A stretch of DNA of 64,000 nucleotides, from NCBI RefSeq assembly GCF_030388245.1, contig NZ_CP098360.1, positions 1,200,501 to 1,264,500 on the forward strand, given 5' to 3'. A program made the position numbers and the translations under genes. The notes beneath the pieces were generated by a model, which had not been told where the DNA came from, made no database searches, and saw only the letters and a list, made by a program, of their open reading frames with translations. This DNA comes from Paracoccus sp. TOH (GTDB lineage Bacteria; Pseudomonadota; Alphaproteobacteria; Rhodobacterales; Rhodobacteraceae). This document shows positions 27,700 to 35,693 of the stretch, one piece after another (position 1 is the stretch's first letter; each line of letters starts with the position of its first letter).

Positions 27700-28563
27700 A
27701 TGACCACACCCGCGATCAGCTTCGAATTCTTCCCGCCGCGGAACCTGGACCAGTCGTTCCGGCTGTGGGAGACGGCGCGGGCGCTGGCGCCGCTGGGGCC
27801 GGATTTCGTCTCGGTCACCTATGGCGCCGGCGGCACCACCCGGCAGCTGACGCATGAGGCGGTGACGGCGCTGGCCAGCCATTACGGGCTGAACGTCGCC
27901 GCGCACCTGACCTGCGTGGACGCGACGCGCGACGAGACCATGCAGATCGTCGCCGATTACGCCGCCGCCGGCGTGCACGAGATCGTGGCGCTGCGCGGTG
28001 ACGCGCCGCAGGGGCAGGACCGCTTCACCCCGCATGCCGACGGTTTCGCCGATTCGGTGGCGCTGATCGAGGCCATCGCGGCGCGCGGCGACATGACCAT
28101 CCGCTGCGGCGCCTATCCCGAGCCGCATCCGGAAAGCCCCGACACCGCCGCCGACGTGGCCTGGCTCAAGCGCAAGGTCGATGCCGGCGCCAGCTCGGCG
28201 ATGACGCAGTTCTTCTTCGACGCCGAGACCTATTTCCGCTTCCGCGATGCCTGCGCCGCGGCGGGCATCGACGCGCCGATCATCCCCGGCATCCTGCCGA
28301 TCCAGAGCTGGGCCGGGGCCCGCCGCTTTGCCGAACGCTGCGGCACCTCGGTCCCGCAATGGGCCGAGGACGCCTTCGCCGCTGCCGGCAAGGAGGGCGA
28401 GGCCCGGCTGGCGCTGGATGTTTGCGTCAGGCTGTGCGAGCGGCTGGTCGAAGGCGGCGTGGACAGGCTGCATTTCTACACGCTGAACAAGCCCGACCTG
28501 GTGCTGAAGGTCTGCGCCGGCCTGGGCATCGAGCCCAAAAGCCCGTTTTCGCAGGTCGCCTGA
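27700..28563 (+). CDS. metF: 5,10-methylenetetrahydrofolate reductase
   Basis: Reduces 5,10-methylene-THF to 5-methyl-THF, the methyl donor for methionine synthesis, using FAD. The 287-residue TIM-barrel protein opens with ISFEFFPPR (conserved Glu-Phe-Phe-Pro), has VTYGAGGTTR, the LRGDAPQG flavin/folate segment and the SAMTQFFFD motif, all canonical MetF. It starts at ATG 27700, with AAAGGA 7 nt upstream. It is divergent from metR, which probably activates it. Confidence 0.96.
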   Translation: MTTPAISFEFFPPRNLDQSFRLWETARALAPLGPDFVSVTYGAGGTTRQLTHEAVTALASHYGLNVAAHLTCVDATRDETMQIVADYAAAGVHEIVALRGDAPQGQDRFTPHADGFADSVALIEAIAARGDMTIRCGAYPEPHPESPDTAADVAWLKRKVDAGASSAMTQFFFDAETYFRFRDACAAAGIDAPIIPGILPIQSWAGARRFAERCGTSVPQWAEDAFAAAGKEGEARLALDVCVRLCERLVEGGVDRLHFYTLNKPDLVLKVCAGLGIEPKSPFSQVA

Positions 28564-28574
28564 CCGGAGGCGCA

Positions 28575-29699
28575 TCAGCCATCCCCCGGCGGGGTGCCGG
28601 GCGTCACCGCTGCGGTCTGCGGCTGGGGCTGCGGCTCTGGTTCGGGCGGTGGTGGGGCCGGGCGGATGAAGGACAGCCGCCGATGCGGCCGCGGCGGCGC
28701 GGCATCGGCCAGCGGCCCGGCCAGAAGCGCCGGGCCGGGATAGGGACGCGGCACCGAGCGGTGCAGCGCCTCGGACGGATCGGTGCCGGCAAGGCGGGGC
28801 GCGCGGGCCAGGAAGGCCTTGCCCCAGCTGCGCCACGAGCCGACCGAGGGCGCGCTGGGATCGCGGGGGAAATGCGCCTGCCAGCCGCGGGGCAGGGGCA
28901 GGCCGTAGGTCTCGGCCCGCGACATCATCCAGACCAGCGGGATATTCGCCAGCGGACGGGCATATTCCAGCCCCGAAAGCTGCCCGCCGATATCGGGATG
29001 GCAGCCGCGGAACCACATCTGTTCGATGCGGCCGGGGGCCGATTCGCTGTCCCAGAGCAGCGGCTGGAAGGCGGCGCGGGTTTCGTCCAGCGCCAGGGCC
29101 TGCGCGCCATGCTCGACATCGGTGCCCAATTGCTCGTCATGGAAGCGGAATCGCGGCTCGGTCAGCATCCACAGCAGCGGCAGGCGGATCCCCAGCGCCA
29201 TCACCGTGTCGAAGACCCCGATCATGCGGATCGGCACGAAGGGGTGGCACAGCTCCGGCTCCAGCCGCTCGACCCCCAGATCCTCGCCATTGCGATAATA
29301 GTCCCAGGCGCGCTGGACATTCCTGGCCGTGGCATGGGCATGGGTCAGCAGCCCCACCCGGCCGATCATCCCGGCCAGAGAGCGCACGGCGAAGGCGCCG
29401 CGCGAATAGCCGAAGAAGAACAGGGGGTTGCCCGGCCGCCATTCGCGGGAAAGCCAGGCATAGGCGTCGCAGATATGCCGCTCCAGCGTGGCGCCCATGG
29501 TCAGTTCGGGCAGCGTGCGCCAAGCCTGCCATTGCTGGCCCGGCGCGTAATGCAGCCGTACCGGCGCCGGCAGGCGGCCCAGTTCGCCCGACAGCATCGC
29601 GTGAATTCGGGCGATGGAGGACCTGCGCCCCTGCGTCAGCGAGGCGAAGGTGCCATCCATCAGAACGACCTGGCATATCGGCGGACGAGGTGATTCCAT
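28575..29699 (-). CDS. DUF2235 alpha/beta hydrolase with Pro-rich tail
   Basis: A 374-residue protein of the DUF2235 family, which includes phospholipase-type effectors of type VI secretion but also many lone genes. The nucleophile elbow is GYSRG (Ser99); GVFDTV supplies a likely Asp and the WFRGCHPDIGG segment the catalytic His. After about residue 345 comes a low-complexity tail rich in Pro, Glu and Gln. No signal peptide is present and no secretion or immunity gene is near, so an effector role is not supported. It follows the ornithine decarboxylase gene on the same strand after 41 nt. The substrate is unknown. Confidence 0.85.
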   Translation of the reverse strand: MESPRPPICQVVLMDGTFASLTQGRRSSIARIHAMLSGELGRLPAPVRLHYAPGQQWQAWRTLPELTMGATLERHICDAYAWLSREWRPGNPLFFFGYSRGAFAVRSLAGMIGRVGLLTHAHATARNVQRAWDYYRNGEDLGVERLEPELCHPFVPIRMIGVFDTVMALGIRLPLLWMLTEPRFRFHDEQLGTDVEHGAQALALDETRAAFQPLLWDSESAPGRIEQMWFRGCHPDIGGQLSGLEYARPLANIPLVWMMSRAETYGLPLPRGWQAHFPRDPSAPSVGSWRSWGKAFLARAPRLAGTDPSEALHRSVPRPYPGPALLAGPLADAAPPRPHRRLSFIRPAPPPPEPEPQPQPQTAAVTPGTPPGDG

Positions 29700-29740
29700 G
29701 CGGCGACGCTAGCACGGAAACGCCAAGGGTCGATTAATGC

Positions 29741-30898
29741 CTATTCAAGCGCGTTCACGGTCAGGTGTGCCATCAGCCCGAAGCCGTTGAACCGGGTGTT
29801 GGTGACCGTGGAATAGGCGCCGGCGCCGTGGAAGATGACGAAATCGCCCTCTTGGATGTCGCCGGGCAGGGCCAGTTCGCCGGGCAGGCGGTCCACGGAA
29901 TCGCAGGTCGGGCCGAAGATGACGCGGGGCAGGGGCTCGCCCTGGCGCGCCGTGCCCTCGGGCGTCAGCACCTGCAGCCGGTCCAGGTTGCCGACGATGG
30001 GCAGCTCGAACAGCCCGCCATAGACGCCGTCGTTCAGGAACACGTTCTGACCGTCGCGCACCGCCTTGACGCGGGTGATCAGCGAAAAGGCGTCGGCGCA
30101 CAGCCCGCGGCCGGGCTCGCAGACCAGCGCCGGGGCCTGGCCGTCGAAAGCCTCGTCGGCGACGCGGCGGATCAGCGCGAAGATCGCGGCCAGATCGGGC
30201 TCGACCCCGGTCACGCGATGCGAGGGGAAGCCGCCGCCGACGTTCAGCCGCCGCGCCCTGACGCCGGCGGTGCGGCAGATCTCGGCGGCGGTGGTGATGT
30301 AGCTTTCCCAGGCATGCGGATCGACGCATTGCGTGCCGGGATGGAAGGTCAGCGAGGGGATATAGCCGCGATCCGCCGCTGCGCGCAGCAGCTCGGCCGC
30401 CAGTTCCGGCGAGGCGCCGAATTTCGAGCCGAAATCATAGGCCGCACCCAGGACCGGCAGCTTGAAGCGGGGCGAGATCTCGCAATTCTCGGCCGGCACC
30501 CGGGCGAAGAGCTTGTCCAGTTCCGAGCGGCTGTCCACCGACCAGGCCTTGATGCCCGCCTCGACCGCATGGGCGATCTCGGCCTGCGAGCGCACGGGGT
30601 TGTGGTAATGCCGCGCCGCGTCCGGCGCCAGCCGGCCGATCAGGTCGATCTCATAGGGCGAGGCCACGTCGAAACCCTTGACCCCGGCCGCCGACAGGGT
30701 GCGGATCACCGCCTCGTCCGGGTTCGACTTGACGGCATAGGTGACCAGGCCGGGAAAGCCGCGCAGGAAACGCAGCGCATTCTCGCGCAGCACCGACGGG
30801 GCAAAGACCATCACCGGATTCTCCGGCGCCAGCTTGCGGATGATCTCGGAGGGATTGTCCCAGACGGTCTTGGGCCCGCGGCCCTCGGTCAGTCCCAT
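29741..30898 (-). CDS. Ornithine/lysine decarboxylase, PLP fold type III
   Basis: A 385-residue alanine-racemase-fold decarboxylase making putrescine (or cadaverine) from ornithine (or lysine). PLP Lys57 is in TYAVKSNPD; the glycine-rich LNVGGGFPSH, the EPGRGLCADA loop and the active-site Cys in FGPTCDSVDR are all present. This alphaproteobacterial ODC type resembles eukaryotic ODC rather than the inducible fold I enzyme. I start at ATG 30898 because AGGAAGG is 8 nt upstream; ATG 30904 would be too close to it. An Lrp/AsnC regulator gene is divergent, 138 bp away, and probably controls it. Confidence 0.92.
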   Translation of the reverse strand: MGLTEGRGPKTVWDNPSEIIRKLAPENPVMVFAPSVLRENALRFLRGFPGLVTYAVKSNPDEAVIRTLSAAGVKGFDVASPYEIDLIGRLAPDAARHYHNPVRSQAEIAHAVEAGIKAWSVDSRSELDKLFARVPAENCEISPRFKLPVLGAAYDFGSKFGASPELAAELLRAAADRGYIPSLTFHPGTQCVDPHAWESYITTAAEICRTAGVRARRLNVGGGFPSHRVTGVEPDLAAIFALIRRVADEAFDGQAPALVCEPGRGLCADAFSLITRVKAVRDGQNVFLNDGVYGGLFELPIVGNLDRLQVLTPEGTARQGEPLPRVIFGPTCDSVDRLPGELALPGDIQEGDFVIFHGAGAYSTVTNTRFNGFGLMAHLTVNALE

Positions 30899-31036
30899 CG
30901 GCATGTCCTTCCTGTGCGCGTTTGGGGTGGAAACAAGTCTGCGCCCTATGGGTTCCGATTGAAGCAATGAAAAGGGTGGAAATGGTCTGAACTATGGGTA
31001 ATCTGCCGAAAGTGTCGTCATTATGACAGGTGGACG

Positions 31037-31468
31037 GTGGACGAGCTCGATCGGGGAATTTTGACCCATCTCGCGCAGGATGCGCGCATGTCCGTCGCGG
31101 TGCTGGCGCGGCGGCTGAAGGTGGCGCGCTCGACCGTGCAGGCGCGGCTGGAACGGCTGGAAACCTCGGGCGCCATTGCCGGCTATACGCTGCGGCTGGG
31201 CGATTCCGCGCGCGAGCATCGTATCCGCGCCACCTGCCTGCTGACCATCGAGCCGCGCTCGCAGGCCGCGATCCTGGGCCGGCTGCGCAGCCTGCCCGAG
31301 GTCGAGCGCATCCACACCACCAGCGGTCGGGTCGATCTTTTGCTGCAACTGGCCGCCATATCGACCAGCCAGCTCGACGATGTGCTGGATCAGATCGGCG
31401 GTCTGACCGGCGTGAAGTCCAGCGAGAGCCTGATTCACCTGTCCACCAAGCTGGACCGCGCCACCTAG
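31037..31468 (+). CDS. Lrp/AsnC family transcriptional regulator
   Basis: A 143-residue regulator with an N-terminal helix-turn-helix (DARMSVAVLARRLKVARSTV, about residues 15-34) and a C-terminal RAM/ligand domain (CLLTIEP... EVERIHTTSGRVDLLLQL). It starts with GTG at 31037. It is divergent from the ornithine decarboxylase gene, so a response to basic amino acids or polyamines is a reasonable inference. At the 3' end it overlaps the convergent rsmD gene by 4 bp. Confidence 0.92.
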   Translation: MDELDRGILTHLAQDARMSVAVLARRLKVARSTVQARLERLETSGAIAGYTLRLGDSAREHRIRATCLLTIEPRSQAAILGRLRSLPEVERIHTTSGRVDLLLQLAAISTSQLDDVLDQIGGLTGVKSSESLIHLSTKLDRAT

Positions 31469-32031
31469 CCGTGCCCGGCGCGCAACAAGGTGACGGTGGT
31501 GTCGCCATATTTGCGCTGGTCGATCTGGGCGAGCCCGGCGACCGGGGCGGGCGGCGCCGATTCTTCCCAGACCACCATGCCGCCGGGGGCGATCCAGCCG
31601 CCGGCCAGCGCCGATTCCAGCGCCCGCTCGCCCAGGCCCTGGCCATAGGGCGGATCAAGGAAGACCAGCCCGTAAGGCGCGCCGCGATTCTCGCCCAGCC
31701 GGGTCGCGTCGCGCCGCCAGACATCGGTCACGCCCATGGCGCGGGCCTTTTCGATATTGGTGCGCAGCAGGCCGCGCGCCGCGACGCCGTCATCGACGAA
31801 GGCCACCCGCGCCGCGCCGCGCGACAGCGCCTCGAGCCCCAGCGCGCCGGTGCCGGCGAACAGGTCCAGCACCCGGGCGCCGGGGATCGGATTGCCATGC
31901 GTGCCGTTGATGAGCAGGTTGAAGATCGACTCGCGGACCCGGTCGGTGGTCGGGCGCAGATGCGCCGCCGGATCGCCGGCGCCGAGCTCGGCCAGTTTCA
32001 GCCCGCGCAGGCTGCCGCCGACGATTCTCAT
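31465..32031 (-). CDS. rsmD: 16S rRNA (guanine-966-N2)-methyltransferase RsmD
   Basis: Methylates G966 of 16S rRNA. A 188-residue SAM methyltransferase: N-terminal MRIVGGSLRGLKL and RPTTDRVRESIFNLL (the RsmD family opening), SAM motif DLFAGTGALGLEALSRGA, and the catalytic motif FLDPPYG. The frame extends upstream, but the start is the ATG at 32031, which overlaps the flavin reductase stop by ATGA. The two genes are thus coupled, although they have no obvious functional link. Confidence 0.95.
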   Translation of the reverse strand: MRIVGGSLRGLKLAELGAGDPAAHLRPTTDRVRESIFNLLINGTHGNPIPGARVLDLFAGTGALGLEALSRGAARVAFVDDGVAARGLLRTNIEKARAMGVTDVWRRDATRLGENRGAPYGLVFLDPPYGQGLGERALESALAGGWIAPGGMVVWEESAPPAPVAGLAQIDQRKYGDTTVTLLRAGHG

Positions 32032-33239
32032 GCCATCAGCGCCTTCAGTTCGGCCGCCGCGATTACGGCCTCGGGCGCGGGTGAGCGGCCGGCCTCGATC
32101 AGCCGCTTGCCGACCATATAGGCGCGGGCGTCGTTCAGCGCATCCACCGCGATCAGCCGGCCGGCGCGGTAATACCAGACCGAGCCGCCATGGTCCGCTG
32201 GCCGCGTCACCACCCGGTCGTAACCGAGGTTCAGACCGGCGATCTGCAGCTTGGCGTCGAACTGGTCCGACCAGAACCACGGTTTCGGCACATAGGCGGT
32301 ATCGGCGCCCAGCATGTTCGCCGCCACCGCCTCGGCCATGTCGATGGCATTGCCGACGCTTTCCAGCCGCAGCCGTCCACCGGCTGCGCAAAGATCGGGC
32401 GCCGGAAAGCTGGCGCAATCCCCGGCCGCCCAGATCGCCGGGTCCGAGGTCCGCCCGAACGCATCGGTGGCGATGCCGTTGTCGACGACCAGCCCCGCCG
32501 CTGCGGCCAGCGCGGTCTCGGGCGCGATGCCGATGCCGCAGATCACCAGGTCGGCCGGCAGGCGGCGGCCGTCGGTCAGTTCGACCCCGTCGGCGGCCGT
32601 GCTGCCGGTGATGCGGGCGATGCCGGTGCCCTCGACGATCTCGACGCCATGGGCGCGGTGCAGGGTGCGGATCATCTCGGCCGTCTCAGGAGCCGCCACC
32701 CGGCCGAGGATGCGCGGCGCCGCCTCGACCAGCGTCACCTCCAGCCCCAGCTTGCGGGCCACCGCCGCGGCCTCCAGCCCGATATAGCCGCCGCCGATCA
32801 CCACCAGCCGCCGCCCGGCGACCAGCGCCGGTTGCACCCCCGCGATGTCGGCCAGATTGCGCACCACATGCACGCCCGGCAGGTCGCCGCCCATCGCGGC
32901 TGGCAGCCGGCGTGGCGCGGCGCCCAGCGTCAGGGCAAGCTGGTCATAGGCATGTTCGCCGCGCTCCGTGATGACCACGCGGCGGTCGCGGTCGATGCGG
33001 GTGGCGCGCTCGCCCAGGTGCAGGGCGATGCGCTGCTCGTCCCACCAGTCCGGGGCGCGCAGCGTCAGCCGGTCCAGCCCCATCTGGCCCAGCAGATAGG
33101 CTTTGGACAGCGGCGGGCGCTGATAGGGCGGCGCGGGCTCGTCGCCGATGACCGCGATGCCGCCTTCATGTCCCAGCGCGCGCAGTTTCGCCGCCAGAGA
33201 GGCCGCCGCCTGTCCCGCGCCAAGGATCACGATGTTCAT
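32028..33239 (-). CDS. FAD-dependent NAD(P)H reductase (ferredoxin reductase type)
   Basis: A 403-residue flavoprotein of the pyridine nucleotide-disulphide oxidoreductase superfamily, similar to ferredoxin reductases of oxygenase systems (BphA4/AIF type): N-terminal FAD motif ILGAGQAAA (residues 5-13), conserved PPYQRPPLSKAYL, NAD motif VVIGGGYIGLEAA in the middle, and the AAGDCASFP FAD motif. A C-terminal reductase domain follows. No ferredoxin or oxygenase gene is near; the partner is unknown. The start is ATG 33239. It is divergent from the peroxiredoxin gene, about 80 bp apart, and upstream of rsmD. Confidence 0.9.
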   Translation of the reverse strand: MNIVILGAGQAAASLAAKLRALGHEGGIAVIGDEPAPPYQRPPLSKAYLLGQMGLDRLTLRAPDWWDEQRIALHLGERATRIDRDRRVVITERGEHAYDQLALTLGAAPRRLPAAMGGDLPGVHVVRNLADIAGVQPALVAGRRLVVIGGGYIGLEAAAVARKLGLEVTLVEAAPRILGRVAAPETAEMIRTLHRAHGVEIVEGTGIARITGSTAADGVELTDGRRLPADLVICGIGIAPETALAAAAGLVVDNGIATDAFGRTSDPAIWAAGDCASFPAPDLCAAGGRLRLESVGNAIDMAEAVAANMLGADTAYVPKPWFWSDQFDAKLQIAGLNLGYDRVVTRPADHGGSVWYYRAGRLIAVDALNDARAYMVGKRLIEAGRSPAPEAVIAAAELKALMA

Positions 33240-33318
33240 TCTTCGCCCTCGCTGGTTTGCCTGCGGCGCAGAGCCTATAGTCGCCCCCGGAACGATGCAA
33301 TTGACGGAGGAACCGCGC

Positions 33319-33801
33319 ATGTCCATCTCGAAAGGCGACAAGCTGCCCGAAGGCAAGCTGCTGAAACCGGGCGCCAACGGCCCCGAGGAAGTGGCCGCCG
33401 CCGATCTGGCCAGGGGCCGCGTGGCGATCTTTGCCGTGCCGGGCGCCTATACGCCGACCTGCACCAATGCGCATATGCCCAGCTTCGTGAAGAATGCCGA
33501 CAAGTTCCGCGCCAAGGGCGTGTCGCGGGTGATCTGCATCACGGTGAACGACCCCTTCGTCGCCGGGAAATGGGCCGCGGATACCGGCGCGACCGATGCC
33601 GGGATCGAGGTGCTGGCCGATGGCGATGGCAGCTTCACCAAGTCGCTGGGCATGAACATCGAAGGCGCGGGCTGGGTCAACGGCCGCTCGAAACGCTATG
33701 CCATGCTGGTCAATGACGGCACGGTGGAAGAGCTTCAGATCGAGGAATCGCCCGGCGCGTGCTCGGTCACTTCGGGCGATTCGCTGCTGGACCTGGTCTG
33801 A
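33319..33801 (+). CDS. Peroxiredoxin, Prx5-like
   Basis: A 160-residue thiol peroxidase of the Prx5/AhpE-like redoxin type. The peroxidatic Cys48 sits in PGAYTPTCTNAHMPSF, the Prx5 signature; the Arg and Thr partners are in the same loop and in YAMLVNDG downstream. A second Cys (ESPGACSVT) near the C-terminus may resolve. It reduces hydrogen and organic peroxides, usually with glutaredoxin/glutathione. GGAGG lies 8 nt before the ATG. Its last 67 bp overlap the 3' end of the convergent HxlR-family gene. Confidence 0.94.
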   Translation: MSISKGDKLPEGKLLKPGANGPEEVAAADLARGRVAIFAVPGAYTPTCTNAHMPSFVKNADKFRAKGVSRVICITVNDPFVAGKWAADTGATDAGIEVLADGDGSFTKSLGMNIEGAGWVNGRSKRYAMLVNDGTVEELQIEESPGACSVTSGDSLLDLV

Positions 33802-34448
33802 GGCGTCAGGCGGAACAGCGCCGTGAACTGCTGCGCGGCGCTGCGGTCGCCGCGCAGCGCGATCAGCCCGGCCGAGGCCAGCGCCACCGGCCCCGGCCCA
33901 TAGATCGCCGCCGCCAGCGCATTGCCCGAGCCTTCCAGCACGAAATCCGCCTGTGGCGCCCGGGCCGCCCGGACCTGCGGCATCCCGTCGGCGGAAAGCG
34001 CGACCTCGAACCCCTCCTTGCCCGAGACGAAGCCGGCGCGCAGCGGTAATCCGGCGGCGCCCGCGCGGTCCGCCGTCGCCGAGAGCGAGATCATCAGCGC
34101 GGAAATGCTGATGAACCTGCTCGGATCATGGCCCGGTATCGCCAGCGCCCAGCGGCACAGCTCGCGCAGCACCGGATGCAGCGCCCGCCCGGCATCGGTC
34201 AGCGCGTAAAGCCCCAGCACATCGTCATGCGCCACCACCCCCGCCTGCGCCAACTGGGTCAGGCGCTGGGTCAGCACGCTGGCCGTGACCCCCGGCAGCC
34301 CGGCGCGGATCATCTGGAACCGCTTGGGCGCGAACATCAGTTCGCGCACCACAAGCAGCGCCCAGCGGTCGCCGATGAAATTCAGCGCATGGGCGCCAAG
34401 GCAGCCTTCTTCATAGCGCAGTCGCGAGATCTTGCCGTTGCTTGTCAT
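33735..34448 (-). CDS. HxlR-family winged-helix regulator
   Basis: A 237-residue regulator. Residues about 15-105 are the HxlR domain (CLGAHALNFIGDRWALLVVREL, FQMIRAGLPGVTASVLTQRL). The remaining C-terminal part of about 130 residues is longer than in minimal HxlR proteins and resembles an SCP2-like or ligand-binding extension (ADFVLEGSGNALAAAIYGP). HxlR proteins respond to aldehydes, quinones or redox stress. It is divergent from the DUF1428-VOC-YceI-GST-GST cluster, and palindromes lie at the shared start region. The 3' end overlaps the peroxiredoxin gene by 67 bp, an unusually long tail-to-tail overlap. Confidence 0.88.
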   Translation of the reverse strand: MTSNGKISRLRYEEGCLGAHALNFIGDRWALLVVRELMFAPKRFQMIRAGLPGVTASVLTQRLTQLAQAGVVAHDDVLGLYALTDAGRALHPVLRELCRWALAIPGHDPSRFISISALMISLSATADRAGAAGLPLRAGFVSGKEGFEVALSADGMPQVRAARAPQADFVLEGSGNALAAAIYGPGPVALASAGLIALRGDRSAAQQFTALFRLTPQTRSSSESPEVTEHAPGDSSI

Positions 34449-34452
34449 GTTT

Positions 34453-34486
34453 TGATATTATCAGTTGCTTTTTAATACTTCAACTG
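34453..34486. promoter_or_regulatory. Candidate HxlR operator in the divergent promoter
   Basis: TGATA-T-TATCA (34453-34463) and the dyad CAGTTG (34462-34467) / CAACTG (34481-34486) overlap in an AT-rich 34-bp stretch right at the HxlR start, 50-85 bp before the DUF1428 start. Position and symmetry suit autoregulation. Confidence 0.4.
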
Positions 34487-34537
34487 CCAACCTGCGACTC
34501 ATTGGCGCATGACCGCGCCCGACGAGGAGGACGAGAG

Positions 34538-34894
34538 ATGACCTACTACTCTGGTTTCCTGCTGCCGGTTCCGACGGCGAACAGGCAGAAATACATCGAC
34601 ATGGCCCAAGCGGCCTGGTCCATGTTCAAGCGCTATGGCGCACTGCGCATGGTCGAGGCCTGGGGTGTGGACGTGCCCCGCGGCAAGGTGAACGACTTCT
34701 ACATGTCCACCCAGGCCAAGGATGACGAGACCGTGGTGTTCTCGTGGATCGAATGGCCGGACAAGGCGACCGCGGATGCGGGCTATGAAAAGATGATGTC
34801 CGACCCCGAGATGCAGGCGCCGCCGGAAATGCCTTTCGACGGCATGCGGATGATGTGGGGCGGCTTCGAACCCATCGTGGACGAGAAAGCCTGA
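34538..34894 (+). CDS. DUF1428 family protein (YbaA-like)
   Basis: A 118-residue small protein of the DUF1428 family: opening MTYYSGFLLPVP, the WGVDVPRGKVNDFYMST segment, FSWIEWPDKATAD and the C-terminal PFDGMRMMWGGFEPI are characteristic. These are dimeric alpha+beta barrel (ABM-like) proteins without an established activity. First gene of a run with VOC, YceI and two GST genes, divergent from the HxlR regulator. Gap to the VOC gene is 10 nt. A role in detoxification is inferred from neighbours only. Confidence 0.9.
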   Translation: MTYYSGFLLPVPTANRQKYIDMAQAAWSMFKRYGALRMVEAWGVDVPRGKVNDFYMSTQAKDDETVVFSWIEWPDKATADAGYEKMMSDPEMQAPPEMPFDGMRMMWGGFEPIVDEKA

Positions 34895-34904
34895 GGGGGC
34901 CTCC

Positions 34905-35693
34905 ATGTATCACGGCAAACCCTGCTGGTTCGAGCTTTCCACCGCCAGGGGCGGGCTCGACGCGGCCGAGGGCTTCTATGGCAAGCTGCTCGGCTGGACG
35001 ATTGCCGATTCCGGGATGGAGGGCTTTACCTATCATCTGGCCAGCCACGGCGGCGACATGGTCGCCGGGCTGATGGAAATGCCCGGGGACTGCGCCGACG
35101 TGCCGCCGTTCTGGATGATCTATTTCGACGTGGACGATGCCGACGCCACGGCGGCCAAGATCAAGACGCTGGGCGGCTCGGTGTTCCGCGAGCCGGCCGA
35201 CATTCCCGGCACCGGCCGTTTCGCCGTGGTCGCCGATCCGCAGGGCGCCAGCTTCGGCATCCTGCAACCTGCGCCGATGGATCCGCAGCCTCCGGTCGAA
35301 TCCGGGGCCTGGAACCAAAGCAAGGAAAGCCACGGCAACTGGACCGAGCTGATGTCCACTGACCCCGCAGCGGGCTTCGACTTCTATGCCGAGCTGTTCG
35401 GCTGGACGAAATCCACCGCCATGGACATGGGCGAGATGGGCACCTACCAGCTGTTCTCCTGGCAGGGCACCGATATCGGCGGCATGATGGGCTTAGGCGG
35501 TGCGCCGGTGTCTTGCTGGCTGCCCTATTTCGGCGTGAACGGTGTCGATGCCGCCATCGCCCGCATCCGCGACGGCGGCGGTGAGGTTCTGCACGGGCCG
35601 ATGGAGGTGCCGGGGCCGGCCTTCATCGCGGTGGTGCGCGACCCGCAAGGCGCGCATTTCGCCATCGTCGGGCCCAAGGCGGAAACGCCATGA
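34905..35693 (+). CDS. Two-domain VOC (glyoxalase-fold) protein
   Basis: A 262-residue protein with two vicinal-oxygen-chelate modules (about 4-122 and 138-258), each with the pattern ...WFELST... FYGKLLGW and ...WTELMST... FYAELFGW, and each ending in a VVxDPQGAxFxI motif. Such two-domain proteins resemble CFP32/glyoxalase-like enzymes that act on reactive aldehydes or aromatic compounds with a metal. The His/Glu ligands cannot be assigned without a structure. The stop overlaps the YceI start (ATGA), so the two are coupled. Confidence 0.9.
   Translation: MYHGKPCWFELSTARGGLDAAEGFYGKLLGWTIADSGMEGFTYHLASHGGDMVAGLMEMPGDCADVPPFWMIYFDVDDADATAAKIKTLGGSVFREPADIPGTGRFAVVADPQGASFGILQPAPMDPQPPVESGAWNQSKESHGNWTELMSTDPAAGFDFYAELFGWTKSTAMDMGEMGTYQLFSWQGTDIGGMMGLGGAPVSCWLPYFGVNGVDAAIARIRDGGGEVLHGPMEVPGPAFIAVVRDPQGAHFAIVGPKAETP

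Noticed and set aside
28575..29699. Reading the DUF2235 protein as a type VI effector
   Set aside because: No VgrG, PAAR, immunity or secretion genes lie nearby and there is no signal peptide.
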